The position numbers and the translations under genes were made by a program. Positions 32,088-40,896 of a stretch of DNA of 64,000 bases are shown piece by piece. The notes beneath the pieces were generated by a model. That model saw nothing but the letters and a program-made list of their open reading frames with translations. It was not told the origin of the DNA and did no database searches. The stretch is from CAYVRJ01 sp964453645 (GTDB taxonomy: Bacteria > Bacillota > Clostridia > Christensenellales > JAWKQI01): positions 54,433 to 118,432 of the forward strand of contig CAYVRJ010000008.1 in the NCBI GenBank assembly GCA_964453645.1, read 5' to 3'. Positions within the stretch are counted from its first letter, which is position 1. Each line of letters begins with the position of its first letter.

Positions 32088-32270
32088 ATGACCGAAGAAT
32101 ATTTAGCCCGAATGAAGAGAGCACAGTCCACCGATTCCATGTACGACGAAAACGATTTGGTCTCCACCAACGAGTGTACCGGTTTGATCCCCGGGGGTGA
32201 CCTCACAGAAGCTCAGGCCGAACAATACGGCGAACTCTACTCCATCCATCCATCCAAAGCCAATCGATAA
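32088..32270 (+). CDS. Small acidic hypothetical protein, 60 residues
   Basis: A short hydrophilic protein with a predicted N-terminal helix and the segment N-E-C-T-G-L-I-P-G-G-D-L-T-E-A-Q-A-E. AAAGGAG precedes the ATG by eight bases. Codon use matches neighbours. It converges on the cysteine desulfurase gene across a hairpin. No family recognised. Confidence 0.65.
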   Translation: MTEEYLARMKRAQSTDSMYDENDLVSTNECTGLIPGGDLTEAQAEQYGELYSIHPSKANR

Positions 32271-32277
32271 TCAAAAA

Positions 32278-32315
32278 ACTGCTCATTTCCCAATATTTAA
32301 AGGGGAGTGAGCAGT
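32278..32315 (-). terminator. Terminator of the cysteine desulfurase gene
   Basis: ACTGCTCA and TGAGCAGT form an eight-pair stem with extra GGGG/CCCC-type pairing inside. On the minus strand TTTTTTGATT follows directly. It may also stop plus-strand reads of the 60-residue gene less efficiently. Confidence 0.75.
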
Positions 32316-32332
32316 CTATTTGACATAAAAAT

Positions 32333-33457
32333 TCATCTTCTCCGATACACTTTTAATTGCTTGTATGATTCCTCAATTTCTTGCAGAACGATGTTCACAT
32401 CCTTAAATGTGTTTTGAGGGCATATGCTGATGCGCACCGCACCGCCCAACCGCTCTTTGTCAAAACCCTGTGCGCTGAGCACTCTGGACGGTCCGCTCTT
32501 GGAGGAACAGGCCGACCCAACGCCAATATAAATTCCCTTCTCCTCCAGTGCATGGAGCAGCACTTCGCCCCGAACACCTATAAAGGAAGCGTTTAAAATG
32601 TTGCCGCTGTGGTGGGGAGGCAAGTTGAGCACACACCCGTCGATCATTTTTAACCCCCGGATGAGCCGATCCATCAGTGCGTTCATGTGTTCGTGATACC
32701 CCCGGATGTTTCCCATCCAAGCTTCCACCGCCCCGTGAAAGGCCAGAATACCCACGGTATTTTCGGTGCCGCCCCGCAGGCCGCCCTCCTGGCTCCCCCC
32801 GATGGTGAGGGTTTTCACCGAAACATTACCCATAACCACCAGTGCACCGCAGCCCTTAAGCCCGCCGATCTTGTGGGCCGAAATGCTGTACAGATCAGAA
32901 AAGGTAGCCCCTTCGATGGGTTGCTTTAAAAACGCCTGCACTCCGTCCACATGGAGTAAGGTGCGGGCATTAATCCGCTTGATAGCACGGGCGATGGATG
33001 CAATATCGTTCACTGCACCCGTTTCGGAATTCACATGCATGATGCTGATTAGCGCCGTGTTGGGGCGCAGAGCAGCAACTATGTCTTGCGGGTGAATGCA
33101 AAAGTCTTCCCTTGGGCTTATAAAATCCACCTCATACCCCATTTCCCGCAGGGAGACAAACTTTTCATAAACGGAGGAGTGTTCCACCTTAGAACAAATG
33201 AAATGGGCATTTTTTTTAATAGCGCTGTGAATGGCTAGGTTGTTGGCCTCAGTCCCCCCCGATGTAAAGATTACTTGCTTTGCCCCAAACAGAGAACCGA
33301 TGTAGCGCCGAGCTGTGTTCACGTCGTTTGAAACGGATACACTAGGCCCGTAAAGCGCAGAAGGATTGTGCCACTTCTCCTCCATTGCCACCCTAGCGGC
33401 ATTGACCGCCTGCACAACAGGACGGGTGGTTGCCGCATTATCTAAATATATTTCCAT
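32333..33457 (-). CDS. Cysteine desulfurase (NifS/IscS-like)
   Basis: A 374-residue PLP enzyme that releases sulfur from cysteine as a protein persulfide. Y-L-D-N-A-A-T-T-R-P start, FTSGGTEANNLAIHSA, the PLP lysine in SISAHKIGGLKG, and the active cysteine in G-S-A-C-S-S-K-S-G-P-S-R-V-L are all present. The short loop around the cysteine resembles group I enzymes. No IscU or regulator is adjacent. Start ATG 33457 follows an AGGAG site; a promoter is just upstream. Confidence 0.92.
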   Translation of the reverse strand: MEIYLDNAATTRPVVQAVNAARVAMEEKWHNPSALYGPSVSVSNDVNTARRYIGSLFGAKQVIFTSGGTEANNLAIHSAIKKNAHFICSKVEHSSVYEKFVSLREMGYEVDFISPREDFCIHPQDIVAALRPNTALISIMHVNSETGAVNDIASIARAIKRINARTLLHVDGVQAFLKQPIEGATFSDLYSISAHKIGGLKGCGALVVMGNVSVKTLTIGGSQEGGLRGGTENTVGILAFHGAVEAWMGNIRGYHEHMNALMDRLIRGLKMIDGCVLNLPPHHSGNILNASFIGVRGEVLLHALEEKGIYIGVGSACSSKSGPSRVLSAQGFDKERLGGAVRISICPQNTFKDVNIVLQEIEESYKQLKVYRRR

Positions 33458-33480
33458 AAACGTATCTCCTATTAATACAC

Positions 33481-33509
33481 ATTCTAACTGTAATAAACAG
33501 ATTTTTCAA
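33481..33509 (-). promoter_or_regulatory. Promoter for the cysteine desulfurase
   Basis: On the minus strand TTGAAA (33504-33509) and TAGAAT (33481-33486) have a 17-base spacer. A perfect 12-bp palindrome TACTATATAGTA (33512-33523) lies just upstream and could be an operator. Confidence 0.6.
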
Positions 33510-33561
33510 CCTACTATATAGTATACAAAGATTCCACCCTTTTGGTGCACTCATTTTGCCG

Positions 33562-33590
33562 TTGACTTTACCATTGGGGTTTACTATAAT
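33562..33590 (+). promoter_or_regulatory. Near-consensus promoter of cobS
   Basis: TTGACT (33562-33567), 17 bases, TATAAT (33585-33590). The start point would fall at 33596-33598, leaving almost no leader. Confidence 0.8.
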
Positions 33591-33618
33591 TTTATACGTG
33601 AACACACTAACAAACTTT

Positions 33619-34362
33619 ATGAAGAGCGGCTTGCTGGCCTTTCAGTTTTTAACCCGATTACCCCTTCGTTTTAACCTGACGTTAGACGATCGGGCGTTTG
33701 CCCGTGCCCAGTGTTTTTATCCGCTGGTGGGGGCATTTGTCGGGTGTTTTAGTTTTTTCTTCTTTTATATACTGCGTGCAAACTCCTTCTTAATTTGCTG
33801 TCTCGGGGCAGTGGTGGCCCACTACGCCATCACCGGGGCTTTTCACTTAGACGGCACGGCAGACTTTGCCGATGGCTTTTTTTCGGGTAAACCCAAGGAA
33901 AAAATCCTTGACATTATGCGGGATTCCGCAACCGGCGTATACGGCGTGCTGGCCATTGTCGCCTGTGTGTTGCTGCGCCTAACCCTGCTGGTTGAAATGC
34001 AGTACGCCTTGCATCCCTATATTCTATTCGCTGCTGCTGTTTTTGGTAAAATACCCGTTGCGGTGTGCAGCTTTGGCAAGTATGCCAGGCAGAGTGGCAA
34101 GGCGGAGCAGATGTTAAACCACACAAGTCCCCTGTACCCCCTCATTTCCATGGGCATTTGTTTTGCAGCGCTGTACGTGCTGCTGGGGCTTATGGGCCTT
34201 GCCATTGGCCTTATTCTCGGTTTGTTTGGGTTTTTGATGCTGTTGTGGTCCACCAAGAAGATTGGCGGGGTCACCGGGGATGTGTTTGGGGCGTGTTGCG
34301 AAGGGGGAGAGATTCTCTACCTGATTGTATTATTCCTACTGGAAAGGAATTTGATTTTATAA
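33619..34362 (+). CDS. cobS: Adenosylcobinamide-GDP ribazoletransferase (cobalamin synthase)
   Basis: A 247-residue integral membrane enzyme joining adenosylcobinamide-GDP and alpha-ribazole, the last assembly step of cobalamin. LAFQFLTRLPL start, G-A-F-H-L-D-G-T-A-D-F-A-D-G-F-F (metal site) and D-S-x-T-G-V-Y-G are diagnostic; about six hydrophobic segments follow. I take ATG 33619 because the family N-terminus begins there, but no Shine-Dalgarno precedes it. An in-frame GTG at 33598 falls on the predicted transcription start. No cobalamin riboswitch is visible. It overlaps the next gene by one base. Confidence 0.92.
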   Translation: MKSGLLAFQFLTRLPLRFNLTLDDRAFARAQCFYPLVGAFVGCFSFFFFYILRANSFLICCLGAVVAHYAITGAFHLDGTADFADGFFSGKPKEKILDIMRDSATGVYGVLAIVACVLLRLTLLVEMQYALHPYILFAAAVFGKIPVAVCSFGKYARQSGKAEQMLNHTSPLYPLISMGICFAALYVLLGLMGLAIGLILGLFGFLMLLWSTKKIGGVTGDVFGACCEGGEILYLIVLFLLERNLIL

Positions 34363-34955
34363 TGGAACTTTATTTGGTGAGACACGGACAAACGGAGTAC
34401 AACGCCAGCAACCTCTTTTTTGGCATTACAGATGCACCCCTAACCCCAAAGGGGGAAGAACAAGCGCAGCACATGGCAGAAAAATTAAAAGATATTACTT
34501 TTGACCACTGCTATTGCAGCCCGTTGATTCGGGCAAAGGATACGGCACAAGCCATTCTCAACAAAAACGACCATCCATTTGAAGTTGAGCTTTTGCAGGA
34601 ACTGCGGGAAGTGGACTTTGGGGAGTGGGAAACCCTTTCCTTTAGCCAGATCATGGAGAAATTCCCCGAAAACCTAAACTCCTATGTGACGAACTTTTTT
34701 GACCACACCTTCACCGGGGGGCAGAGTATTGCAGATTTTTTAGGGAAGGTGAAGGACTTTCTCACCATGCTGCAAAACAAAGAACCCTATGGGCGAATAC
34801 TGATCGTGAGCCACATCGGGGTGATTGGAGCCATACTCAACCTGCTGTTGTTTAAAGATATTAAAGACCTGTTCGTGTTTAACATTCCCACAGGGGGGCT
34901 GAGTGTCGTCAACATGAGTGACAACTACCCCCGTTTGACGTATCTTGGAACTTAA
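34362..34955 (+). CDS. cobC: Histidine phosphatase, probable alpha-ribazole phosphatase
   Basis: A 197-residue phosphoglycerate-mutase-like protein. E-L-Y-L-V-R-H-G-Q-T-E-Y-N carries the phosphohistidine; CSPLIRAKDTA, LREVDFGEWE and VSHIGVIGAIL complete the active site. Coupling to cobS (TAATG overlap) supports removal of the phosphate from alpha-ribazole-5'-phosphate or the cobalamin 5'-phosphate. The phosphatase fold is firm; the substrate is from context. Confidence 0.82.
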   Translation: MELYLVRHGQTEYNASNLFFGITDAPLTPKGEEQAQHMAEKLKDITFDHCYCSPLIRAKDTAQAILNKNDHPFEVELLQELREVDFGEWETLSFSQIMEKFPENLNSYVTNFFDHTFTGGQSIADFLGKVKDFLTMLQNKEPYGRILIVSHIGVIGAILNLLLFKDIKDLFVFNIPTGGLSVVNMSDNYPRLTYLGT

Positions 34956-35683
34956 CCAAATACCCACACGTGGAGTATGGCCAAGGATTCCCGCAGATAG
35001 TTGTTAAACGCCGTGTACCATCCGCTGTTGGCGCGAAGAGAATGGGCATCGGTATACCCGGCCTTTTTAACATTAATCATAGCCCGGTATATGTGAAAGT
35101 CGGTGGTCACCACCACCGTGGAATAGTCTTTGTCAAAATAAACGTCCAGCAGTTCCTTGGCATATTTTAGGTTCTCCTCGGTGCTGGTGGACTTTTGCTC
35201 CATTATAATTCTGTCCTCGGAGATACCCTTGTCCAACAAATAACGCTTGGCTGCCAAAGCTTCGGAAATGTCCTCCCCCCTGCCCTGTCCCCCCGTTGCC
35301 ACACAGACTGTGTCTGGGTTTTCGTTTAAGTAACCAATGGCGGTATCTAGGCGGTATTTCAAGGTGAGGGTGATGTTCTCCCCCCGAACGCCTGCCCCCA
35401 GCACGATGAGTGCATCTGCGTTGGCAGGGGGCACCACACTGGCGGCCGACAGCATAATGATCGTTGTCACCACCAGCAGCAGGATATATGCCGAGTACCC
35501 TGCTGCCATGAGCCACACGATCCACTTTATTTTAACTAAGCTTGAATAAAAGATCCCGAACAGGAGCAGCGGTGTGCCCAGTATTGCGGGAAGTACCACC
35601 CCAAGGTTCATATTGGAAATCTGCATAATGTAGAGCGTGTCCAATATGAGTGCCGACCCAATTAATATTAAAATCCATTTCAT
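34952..35683 (-). CDS. YdcF/DUF218 family membrane protein
   Basis: A 243-residue protein. Three hydrophobic N-terminal segments (to residue ~82) precede a DUF218 domain: ADALIVLGAGVRGENITLTL, Y-L-N-E-N-P-D-T-V-C-V-A-T-G-G-Q-G, E-x-K-S-T-S-T-E-E-N, V-T-T-D-F-H-I-Y-R. Relatives (SanA, ElyC, YdcF) affect envelope integrity; the reaction is unknown. It lies 15 bases after the secreted-protein gene and converges with cobC, sharing four bases. Confidence 0.87.
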   Translation of the reverse strand: MKWILILIGSALILDTLYIMQISNMNLGVVLPAILGTPLLLFGIFYSSLVKIKWIVWLMAAGYSAYILLLVVTTIIMLSAASVVPPANADALIVLGAGVRGENITLTLKYRLDTAIGYLNENPDTVCVATGGQGRGEDISEALAAKRYLLDKGISEDRIIMEQKSTSTEENLKYAKELLDVYFDKDYSTVVVTTDFHIYRAMINVKKAGYTDAHSLRANSGWYTAFNNYLRESLAILHVWVFG

Positions 35684-35698
35684 GTATTGTATATTTCC

Positions 35699-36580
35699 TT
35701 ATTTACCTAAAAAACTTTTTGTTGCAGCAGCGATTATCTTGCTCATATCTGCAAGGGAAACCTCCACGCTTGACTTAAGCCCTTTAATATAGTCGTTTTG
35801 GGTTTTACCCGTCTGCTCCCGAGCCTTTGCAGGATCGGTTGCGTACCAAACTTTTGCATCGGCATAGAGTTTCTCCGCCCGTTGCATCACGTTGGATGCC
35901 CTGCCCGCCAACAGCCCCACTTCCACAGCCACGTCGCTGCCCAGATTTGGCGTGGACATGAGGATATCCAGCGCAACGGTGATGATTTCCGTTTGGTTGG
36001 CTTTACCCGACAGGAGCAGGGTGACAATCTTGCCGATGTTTTCGCTGGTCACAGCTTTGGAAAAATCGTTTTCGTTCAGCAGTTTTACCGTTGCATCCAC
36101 CAATTGAGTTAACTCCTTGGCATAGACCCGGGAGCGTTCGTTTAGGTTTTCAAAGGTGGGTGGGGTGTAATCCAAGGCATCGTATTTGAGCTGTTCCTCC
36201 ACAGGGGTGAGCACGCTGATATAAATCTTCATCATAGATGCGGCAATCTCTTTTACCTGTTCGTCCGAAACGATGTCCTGCTTCACAGGGCCTACGGCAA
36301 AGGAAATGCCCTTTGGGTCTTTTAGGCTGATGGTCTGCCCCAAAAGTTCCAGTTTACCCGAAAGCACCGAATCCACCATGGGTTTTACCCGGTTGTACAA
36401 ACTTTGGTTGGGGTAATCCTTGTTGTGCTTGTTTAAAAGGGTGACGCTGCTCTGTATGCTCTGGGCTAAGGACAAAGCTTCGTTGTACTGAGTGCCGTAA
36501 TCTTCCGAGGCACTCACCGTGTTTGCAAGGGCACTGATAAGCACCAGGCACACAAGGGTATAGATAAAAAACTTTTTCAT
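35699..36580 (-). CDS. Secreted helical protein of unknown function
   Basis: A 293-residue protein with a signal peptide (M-K-K-F-F-I-Y-T-L, then hydrophobic, cleavage near V-S-A-S). The rest is largely helical with no recognisable catalytic motif. The start at ATG 36580 follows GGAGGTGTGTGCC. It is probably co-transcribed with the YdcF gene downstream. No family recognised. Confidence 0.75.
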   Translation of the reverse strand: MKKFFIYTLVCLVLISALANTVSASEDYGTQYNEALSLAQSIQSSVTLLNKHNKDYPNQSLYNRVKPMVDSVLSGKLELLGQTISLKDPKGISFAVGPVKQDIVSDEQVKEIAASMMKIYISVLTPVEEQLKYDALDYTPPTFENLNERSRVYAKELTQLVDATVKLLNENDFSKAVTSENIGKIVTLLLSGKANQTEIITVALDILMSTPNLGSDVAVEVGLLAGRASNVMQRAEKLYADAKVWYATDPAKAREQTGKTQNDYIKGLKSSVEVSLADMSKIIAAATKSFLGK

Positions 36581-36679
36581 GGCACACACCTCCTTATACC
36601 ATAATAAACCAAACTGGACATGTGCGCCATAGATTCGATGTTTTTTCACAAAATGTTTTATGAAACTTTGTATTTAGTA

Positions 36680-37282
36680 TTAATTCAAGAAGTACATTGC
36701 AGGGACCATCACGGGCACAATAGCCGTGAACAGCAACCCGTGAACAAAGGAGACTGCTGCGGTGTTGGAATCCACATATTTTGAAATAACCGTGAGGGAC
36801 ACGTCCATGGAGGAGGCTGCCGCAATGGAGATGCTGCCCTCGTAAAACTTTTTGGAGCACAAATAGGGCACAAACAAAAACACAAAGGCCTCTCGAAATA
36901 CGTTGGACATAAAGGCAACGGCCCCCAGTTCCGGACTGCCGATTTGGGAGAGCAGCACACCCGACAGGGAATACCAGGTGAACCCCGAGGCGATAGCCAG
37001 TCCCTCGTTGATGCCCATGTTTAACACCAGGGCCGCCAAGGCCCCGCCCACGAGGGAACCGACGATGGTTCCAACGATGACAAAGGCAGCAGACTTTAAC
37101 ATGAGTAGGAAGAAGGCCAGTCCACTTTTTTTGTTGGCAAAACCAATGTCGATACCCACAAAAAACAACAGTGCGTAGAGGATATACATTGCGCTGTTTT
37201 CCAAAAGCGGGTTGTTCACCTGGGGCAGAACAACCCCGGTGAGCACCCCGGCAATCAGTGCGCCAATGAGTACAAATGTCAT
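36680..37282 (-). CDS. lysO: LysO-type exporter, C-terminal part (DUF340)
   Basis: A 200-residue protein with ~six membrane segments. VGIDIGFANKKSG, SGFTWYSLSGVLL and FMSNVFREAFVFLFVPYL are typical of LysO/YbjE. The Escherichia coli protein (~299 residues) exports lysine and its toxic analogues. Here the N-terminal part is a separate gene two bases upstream, together 290 residues. Substrate in this organism is inferred. Confidence 0.83.
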   Translation of the reverse strand: MTFVLIGALIAGVLTGVVLPQVNNPLLENSAMYILYALLFFVGIDIGFANKKSGLAFFLLMLKSAAFVIVGTIVGSLVGGALAALVLNMGINEGLAIASGFTWYSLSGVLLSQIGSPELGAVAFMSNVFREAFVFLFVPYLCSKKFYEGSISIAAASSMDVSLTVISKYVDSNTAAVSFVHGLLFTAIVPVMVPAMYFLN

Positions 37283-37284
37283 TT

Positions 37285-37557
37285 TCACGACTTTTTCCTC
37301 CTCTTTAACAATGCAAAGATGAGGGTGGTGACTAAAAAGGAAAACAGGGCGCAAAACAGGGCATAGACCGCCGCATATGCCCCCAGAGTGCCGATGGATG
37401 CGATGAGTTCTTTGTTGTTGCCGATGTTAAATCCCATCAAAAAGATCAGCAAAACCAACAGACCGAGTTGTATCTTAGCGGAGAGCTTACTCTCCTTCTT
37501 TTGCAGTACACCCAACACAATACCCGCTACTAAAAATATAATAATAAAAATATCCAT
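37285..37557 (-). CDS. LysO-type exporter, N-terminal part
   Basis: A 90-residue hydrophobic protein with three membrane segments (~3-19, ~29-45, ~55-82) and a basic K-R-R-K-K-S end. Its ATG overlaps the cysK stop by one base (TAATG) and it is two bases upstream of the larger LysO gene. The intact reading frame and separate stop suggest a genuinely split transporter, not a recent frameshift. Confidence 0.78.
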   Translation of the reverse strand: MDIFIIIFLVAGIVLGVLQKKESKLSAKIQLGLLVLLIFLMGFNIGNNKELIASIGTLGAYAAVYALFCALFSFLVTTLIFALLKRRKKS

Positions 37558-38456
37558 TAGATTTGAAATAAATTCGTACTCAAGTATTTTTCGCCCCTGT
37601 CGGGGAAAATGCATACGATATATCCGTGGGTGAGTTCTCTGGCCACCTGTTGTGCAGCGATTAAAGCAGCACCCGAGGACATGCCGCAGAAAATCCCCTC
37701 GTTTTTAACAATGGCCCGTGCGGTGTCGAAGGCCTCCTCGGTGTCGATCATGATGGTGTGGTCGATGAGGGTGGGGTTGTAGATGGAGGGTACGATGGCT
37801 TCATCCATATTTTTTAATCCTTGGATGTAGTGGCCCTTCACCGGGTGTGCGCTGACAATCTTAATGGAGGGGTTTAACTCCTTGAGCCGGGTACCCACCC
37901 CCATAATGGTGCCCGAGGTGCCCAGTGCGGAAACGAAGTGGGTGACTCTGCCGATGGTATCCCGGATGATTTCCTCGGCTGTGCCGTAGTAGTGGGCTAG
38001 TTTGTTATATTTGTTGGAAAACTGGTCGGGCATGAAGTATAGATCGGGTTCTTTTGCCACCAGTTCCCGGGCATAGCGAATGGCCCCGTCGGTGCCCTGA
38101 GAGGCTTCGGTGAGGATAACTTTTGCACCAAAGGCTTTAATCATCTGCTGCCGCTCCACGGATACGGCACTGCTCATGATGATTTGCAGTTCATACCCTT
38201 TGATTGCCGCAATCATAGCGAGGCCAATGCCGGTGTTACCCGAGGTGGGTTCGATGATGATTTTGCCTTTTTTCAGTTCGCCGCTCTCCTCTGCTTGCTC
38301 GAGCATTTTGAGGGCGATGCGGTCTTTAATGCTGCCCGTGGGGTTTGCACCCTCAATTTTGGCATACAATTCCACGTTTGGGTTTGGGTTTAGCTTGTTT
38401 AGGCGGACCAGCGGCGTATTGCCGATGGAGTCCAGTATGCTCTTATAGACGTTCAT
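37557..38456 (-). CDS. cysK: Cysteine synthase (O-acetylserine sulfhydrylase)
   Basis: A 299-residue PLP enzyme. IGNTPLVRLNK near the start, the PLP lysine in NPTGSIKDRIA, EPTSGNTGIGLAMIAA, and GTSGTIMGVGTRLKE are all intact. It makes cysteine from O-acetylserine and sulfide. The start is ATG 38456, five bases after GGAGG; a TTG 12 bases earlier lies in the ribosome site. It is coupled to the lysO pair. GISSGAAL-type pocket reads G-M-S-S-G-A-A-L. Confidence 0.94.
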   Translation of the reverse strand: MNVYKSILDSIGNTPLVRLNKLNPNPNVELYAKIEGANPTGSIKDRIALKMLEQAEESGELKKGKIIIEPTSGNTGIGLAMIAAIKGYELQIIMSSAVSVERQQMIKAFGAKVILTEASQGTDGAIRYARELVAKEPDLYFMPDQFSNKYNKLAHYYGTAEEIIRDTIGRVTHFVSALGTSGTIMGVGTRLKELNPSIKIVSAHPVKGHYIQGLKNMDEAIVPSIYNPTLIDHTIMIDTEEAFDTARAIVKNEGIFCGMSSGAALIAAQQVARELTHGYIVCIFPDRGEKYLSTNLFQI

Positions 38457-38515
38457 TTCTTCCTCCAAAAATAATTTAAAAACAACTCTTTTCTTTTTGG
38501 GGCTACCTTTTCTTT

Positions 38516-38672
38516 TTGGGGCGCTGCCCCAAACCCCACAAGGGGGAATGATTCCCCCTTGACCCCTCTTGTTTTATGTTCTTCAACTATGCCTTTAGCA
38601 AAGCGTTAGCTTTGCGACGAAGGGTGCAGGGGCAATGCCCCTGCCGAGGGGTACGGGGGCGAGTAGCCCCCG
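38516..38672 (+). repeat. GC-rich hairpin-module repeat, copy 3 (longest)
   Basis: Five hairpins in a row: TTGGGGCGCTGCCCCAA (38516-38532), AAGGGGGA...TCCCCCTT (38540-38560), GCAAAGCGTTAGCTTTGC (38598-38615), GCAGGGGCAATGCCCCTGC (38626-38644), CGGGGGCGAGTAGCCCCCG (38654-38672). The last three match 2136-2251 in order and relative orientation. It fills the gap between cysK and the ATPase gene, reading against both. Confidence 0.88.
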
Positions 38673-38681
38673 AAAAAAAAC

Positions 38682-39335
38682 CTACACCTGCCAGTAGGGG
38701 CGCATGCGGGGTGCTAGCACAAACTTCTCACCGGATACAGTGCCTAGCTCGTCTAACACCGCCTGAGTGCCCACAGTATAGGCAATGGGTATCCCCTTCT
38801 GCTCAGCAACATCTTTTAACAAAACCTCGCCAAACAGTATATCCTCCGGCGACGTATCGTCTGCTAGATTCGTATTGTTAATCAATGCCGTGGCACTCAG
38901 CTTGGAAACGTGTTCAATAATACCCATGGACTCAACAATGCTCGCTACATCCTCCTGAAAAGGCCGTCTGGCGTTCACCACAAAATAAATCTCCACAGCA
39001 TCCCCCAAGGCGTGAATCTTATCCGCATAGGCACCCAGTGCGGTGGCACCCGCACTGTCCCCCCCGCAGTCAATCACCACACACTGGTCGGTCTCAAAGG
39101 CAATGTTCACCTTGGCACTCAGCGCAGGAACATCCACCGCCGTACCCGCAAAGTTGGGGCTAATAATCTCAATCCCCTCAATGCCACTGTCCGAGGAGCG
39201 AAAATAGGGGTTTACAATATCTAAATCAATTAATAGACAACTTCCGCACTGTTCTTTTAACTTTATGGCTGTAGCCAGAGAAATTTCTGTCTTGCCACTT
39301 CCGTAATTTCCAAAAAATATGTTGATCCGTTTCAC
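38682..39335 (-). CDS. P-loop ATPase of the CobQ/MinD/ParA group
   Basis: A 217-residue protein with FGNYGSGKTEISLATAIKL as Walker A, LLIDLDIVNPYFR as the Asp switch, and V-V-I-D-C-G-G-D-S as Walker B. The lysine placement is that of a classical P-loop, not the deviant ParA form. It lies 19 bases after the FAD-protein gene. Function unknown; a maturation or partner-loading role is possible. Confidence 0.8.
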   Translation of the reverse strand: MKRINIFFGNYGSGKTEISLATAIKLKEQCGSCLLIDLDIVNPYFRSSDSGIEGIEIISPNFAGTAVDVPALSAKVNIAFETDQCVVIDCGGDSAGATALGAYADKIHALGDAVEIYFVVNARRPFQEDVASIVESMGIIEHVSKLSATALINNTNLADDTSPEDILFGEVLLKDVAEQKGIPIAYTVGTQAVLDELGTVSGEKFVLAPRMRPYWQV

Positions 39336-39354
39336 CTGTGATTCTCCTGTATGT

Positions 39355-40896
39355 TTACTTGGGTTTGTAAGTTTCTATAATGACCTGTGCAGCTTTCAGC
39401 CCGTCTACGGCGGATGAAACGATGCCCCCGGCATATCCGCTGCCCTCGCCGCAGGGATATAACCCCCCAACACTCACACTCTGCATGTTCTCCCCCCGCA
39501 CGATCCGCACCGGGGAGGAAGTTCTCGTCTCCGCCAGGGTGAGCAGGGCGTCATCTGCTGCAAAACCCTTTAACTTTTTATCAAAGGATAAAAACCCCTG
39601 TTTGAGCCCATTGGTTATGTATTCGGGAAGTTTTCGGTTTATGTCCCCCGGCAGAAAGTTAGTGACCGTGGGTCGTATGCTTCCAAAGTGTTTCGTACCG
39701 TTTCCCTTTAGAAAATCCCCCAACCGCTGCACGTATATTCCTTCTTTATGATACGCAGACTTCTCCAGCATGCGCTGAAATTCAATGCCCCCCAAGGCAC
39801 CGTCGGGCAGATCATCTGTCCCCACGGCCACCACCACGGCACTGTTGGAATTGACTCCGTCTCGGGCGAAATAACTCATGCCGTTGACACAGGTGTACCC
39901 CTCCTCGGTGGACGAATCCACAACCTCTCCCCCCGGACACATGCAAAAGGTATACACCCCTCGTCCGTCACAGGTGTGGGTTAAGTGGTATTCCCCAAAA
40001 AGACGGTTATGCCCCGCATAAGGCCCCAGTTGGGCGCGCTCAATCTCTTGGCGCTGGTGCTCAATGCGCACCCCCACCGCAAAGGGTTTTTTATCGAGCG
40101 TTACCCCGTTCCTGTGCAGCATGGCATAGGTATCCCTGGCGCTGTGCCCTATAGCCAATACTATGCACGATGTTTCAATCTTGTGCCCTTCATCCGTTCG
40201 GTACCCAACAACTCTGCCGTCCTGTACAATTAAATCATGCAGCCGCTTTCCAAAGCAAAAGGTTGCACCCCGCTGGATCAAGTGCTTGCGCATGTTCACA
40301 ACCACCTTGCGCACCACATCGGTGCCCAGATGGGGTTTTGCAACAAAACGAATCTCCTCGGGTGCACCCAAACGAATGAGTGTCGAAAGAACGTCTTGCA
40401 CCCGGCTGTCCTTAATGCGGGTGGTGAGCTTGCCGTCCGAAAAGGCTCCCGCTCCCCCCTCCCCAAAACAAACGTTACTCTCGGGGTTTAAATTTCTATG
40501 TGCCTTTAACGCTTCAAAATCCTTCTCCCGCTCCTCCACCGGCTTTCCCCGCTCGAGGATGACAGGTTTAAATCCGTATTCGCTCAATAAATACGCACAA
40601 AAAAGCCCCGCAGGGCCTGTGCCCACCACCACGGGTTGTTCGTTGAGGGGTTCATTACCCGGAATGACTTGCGAGTTTTTTGGCAACTCAAATGCTGGGT
40701 AGAGGGCGGTGTTGCCTACAACCTCCACCAACAGGGTTGCGTTAAAGACAATATTGTTTTTTTTACGGGCATCCACTGAACGTTGAAAAAGACGCACACC
40801 CACAACATCGTTTGTTATGGATTTCGGCACATAACAAATGAGGGAACGTTCGTCGTAATCCACGGGAAGGGATATATTGTGTAACAAAAATTTCAT
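39355..40896 (-). CDS. FAD-dependent dehydrogenase (COG2509 type)
   Basis: A 513-residue flavoprotein. Residues ~1-80 form a non-FAD N-terminal domain. VVVGTGPAGLFCAYLLSEYG binds FAD, followed by I-L-E-R-G-K-P-V-E-E-R, N-V-C-F-G-E-G-G-A-G-A-F-S-D-G-K-L, and A-I-G-H-S-A-R-D-T-Y near the middle. The C-terminal C-G-E-G-S-G-Y-A-G-G-I closes the FAD site. The substrate is unknown. It starts immediately before the cdaR stop ends, so it belongs to the cdaA-cdaR operon. Confidence 0.85.
   Translation of the reverse strand: MKFLLHNISLPVDYDERSLICYVPKSITNDVVGVRLFQRSVDARKKNNIVFNATLLVEVVGNTALYPAFELPKNSQVIPGNEPLNEQPVVVGTGPAGLFCAYLLSEYGFKPVILERGKPVEEREKDFEALKAHRNLNPESNVCFGEGGAGAFSDGKLTTRIKDSRVQDVLSTLIRLGAPEEIRFVAKPHLGTDVVRKVVVNMRKHLIQRGATFCFGKRLHDLIVQDGRVVGYRTDEGHKIETSCIVLAIGHSARDTYAMLHRNGVTLDKKPFAVGVRIEHQRQEIERAQLGPYAGHNRLFGEYHLTHTCDGRGVYTFCMCPGGEVVDSSTEEGYTCVNGMSYFARDGVNSNSAVVVAVGTDDLPDGALGGIEFQRMLEKSAYHKEGIYVQRLGDFLKGNGTKHFGSIRPTVTNFLPGDINRKLPEYITNGLKQGFLSFDKKLKGFAADDALLTLAETRTSSPVRIVRGENMQSVSVGGLYPCGEGSGYAGGIVSSAVDGLKAAQVIIETYKPK

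Noticed and set aside
33458..33618. Looked for a cobalamin riboswitch before cobS
   Set aside because: The predicted transcription start lies at the gene start, leaving no room for an aptamer, and no B12-box-like sequence was seen.
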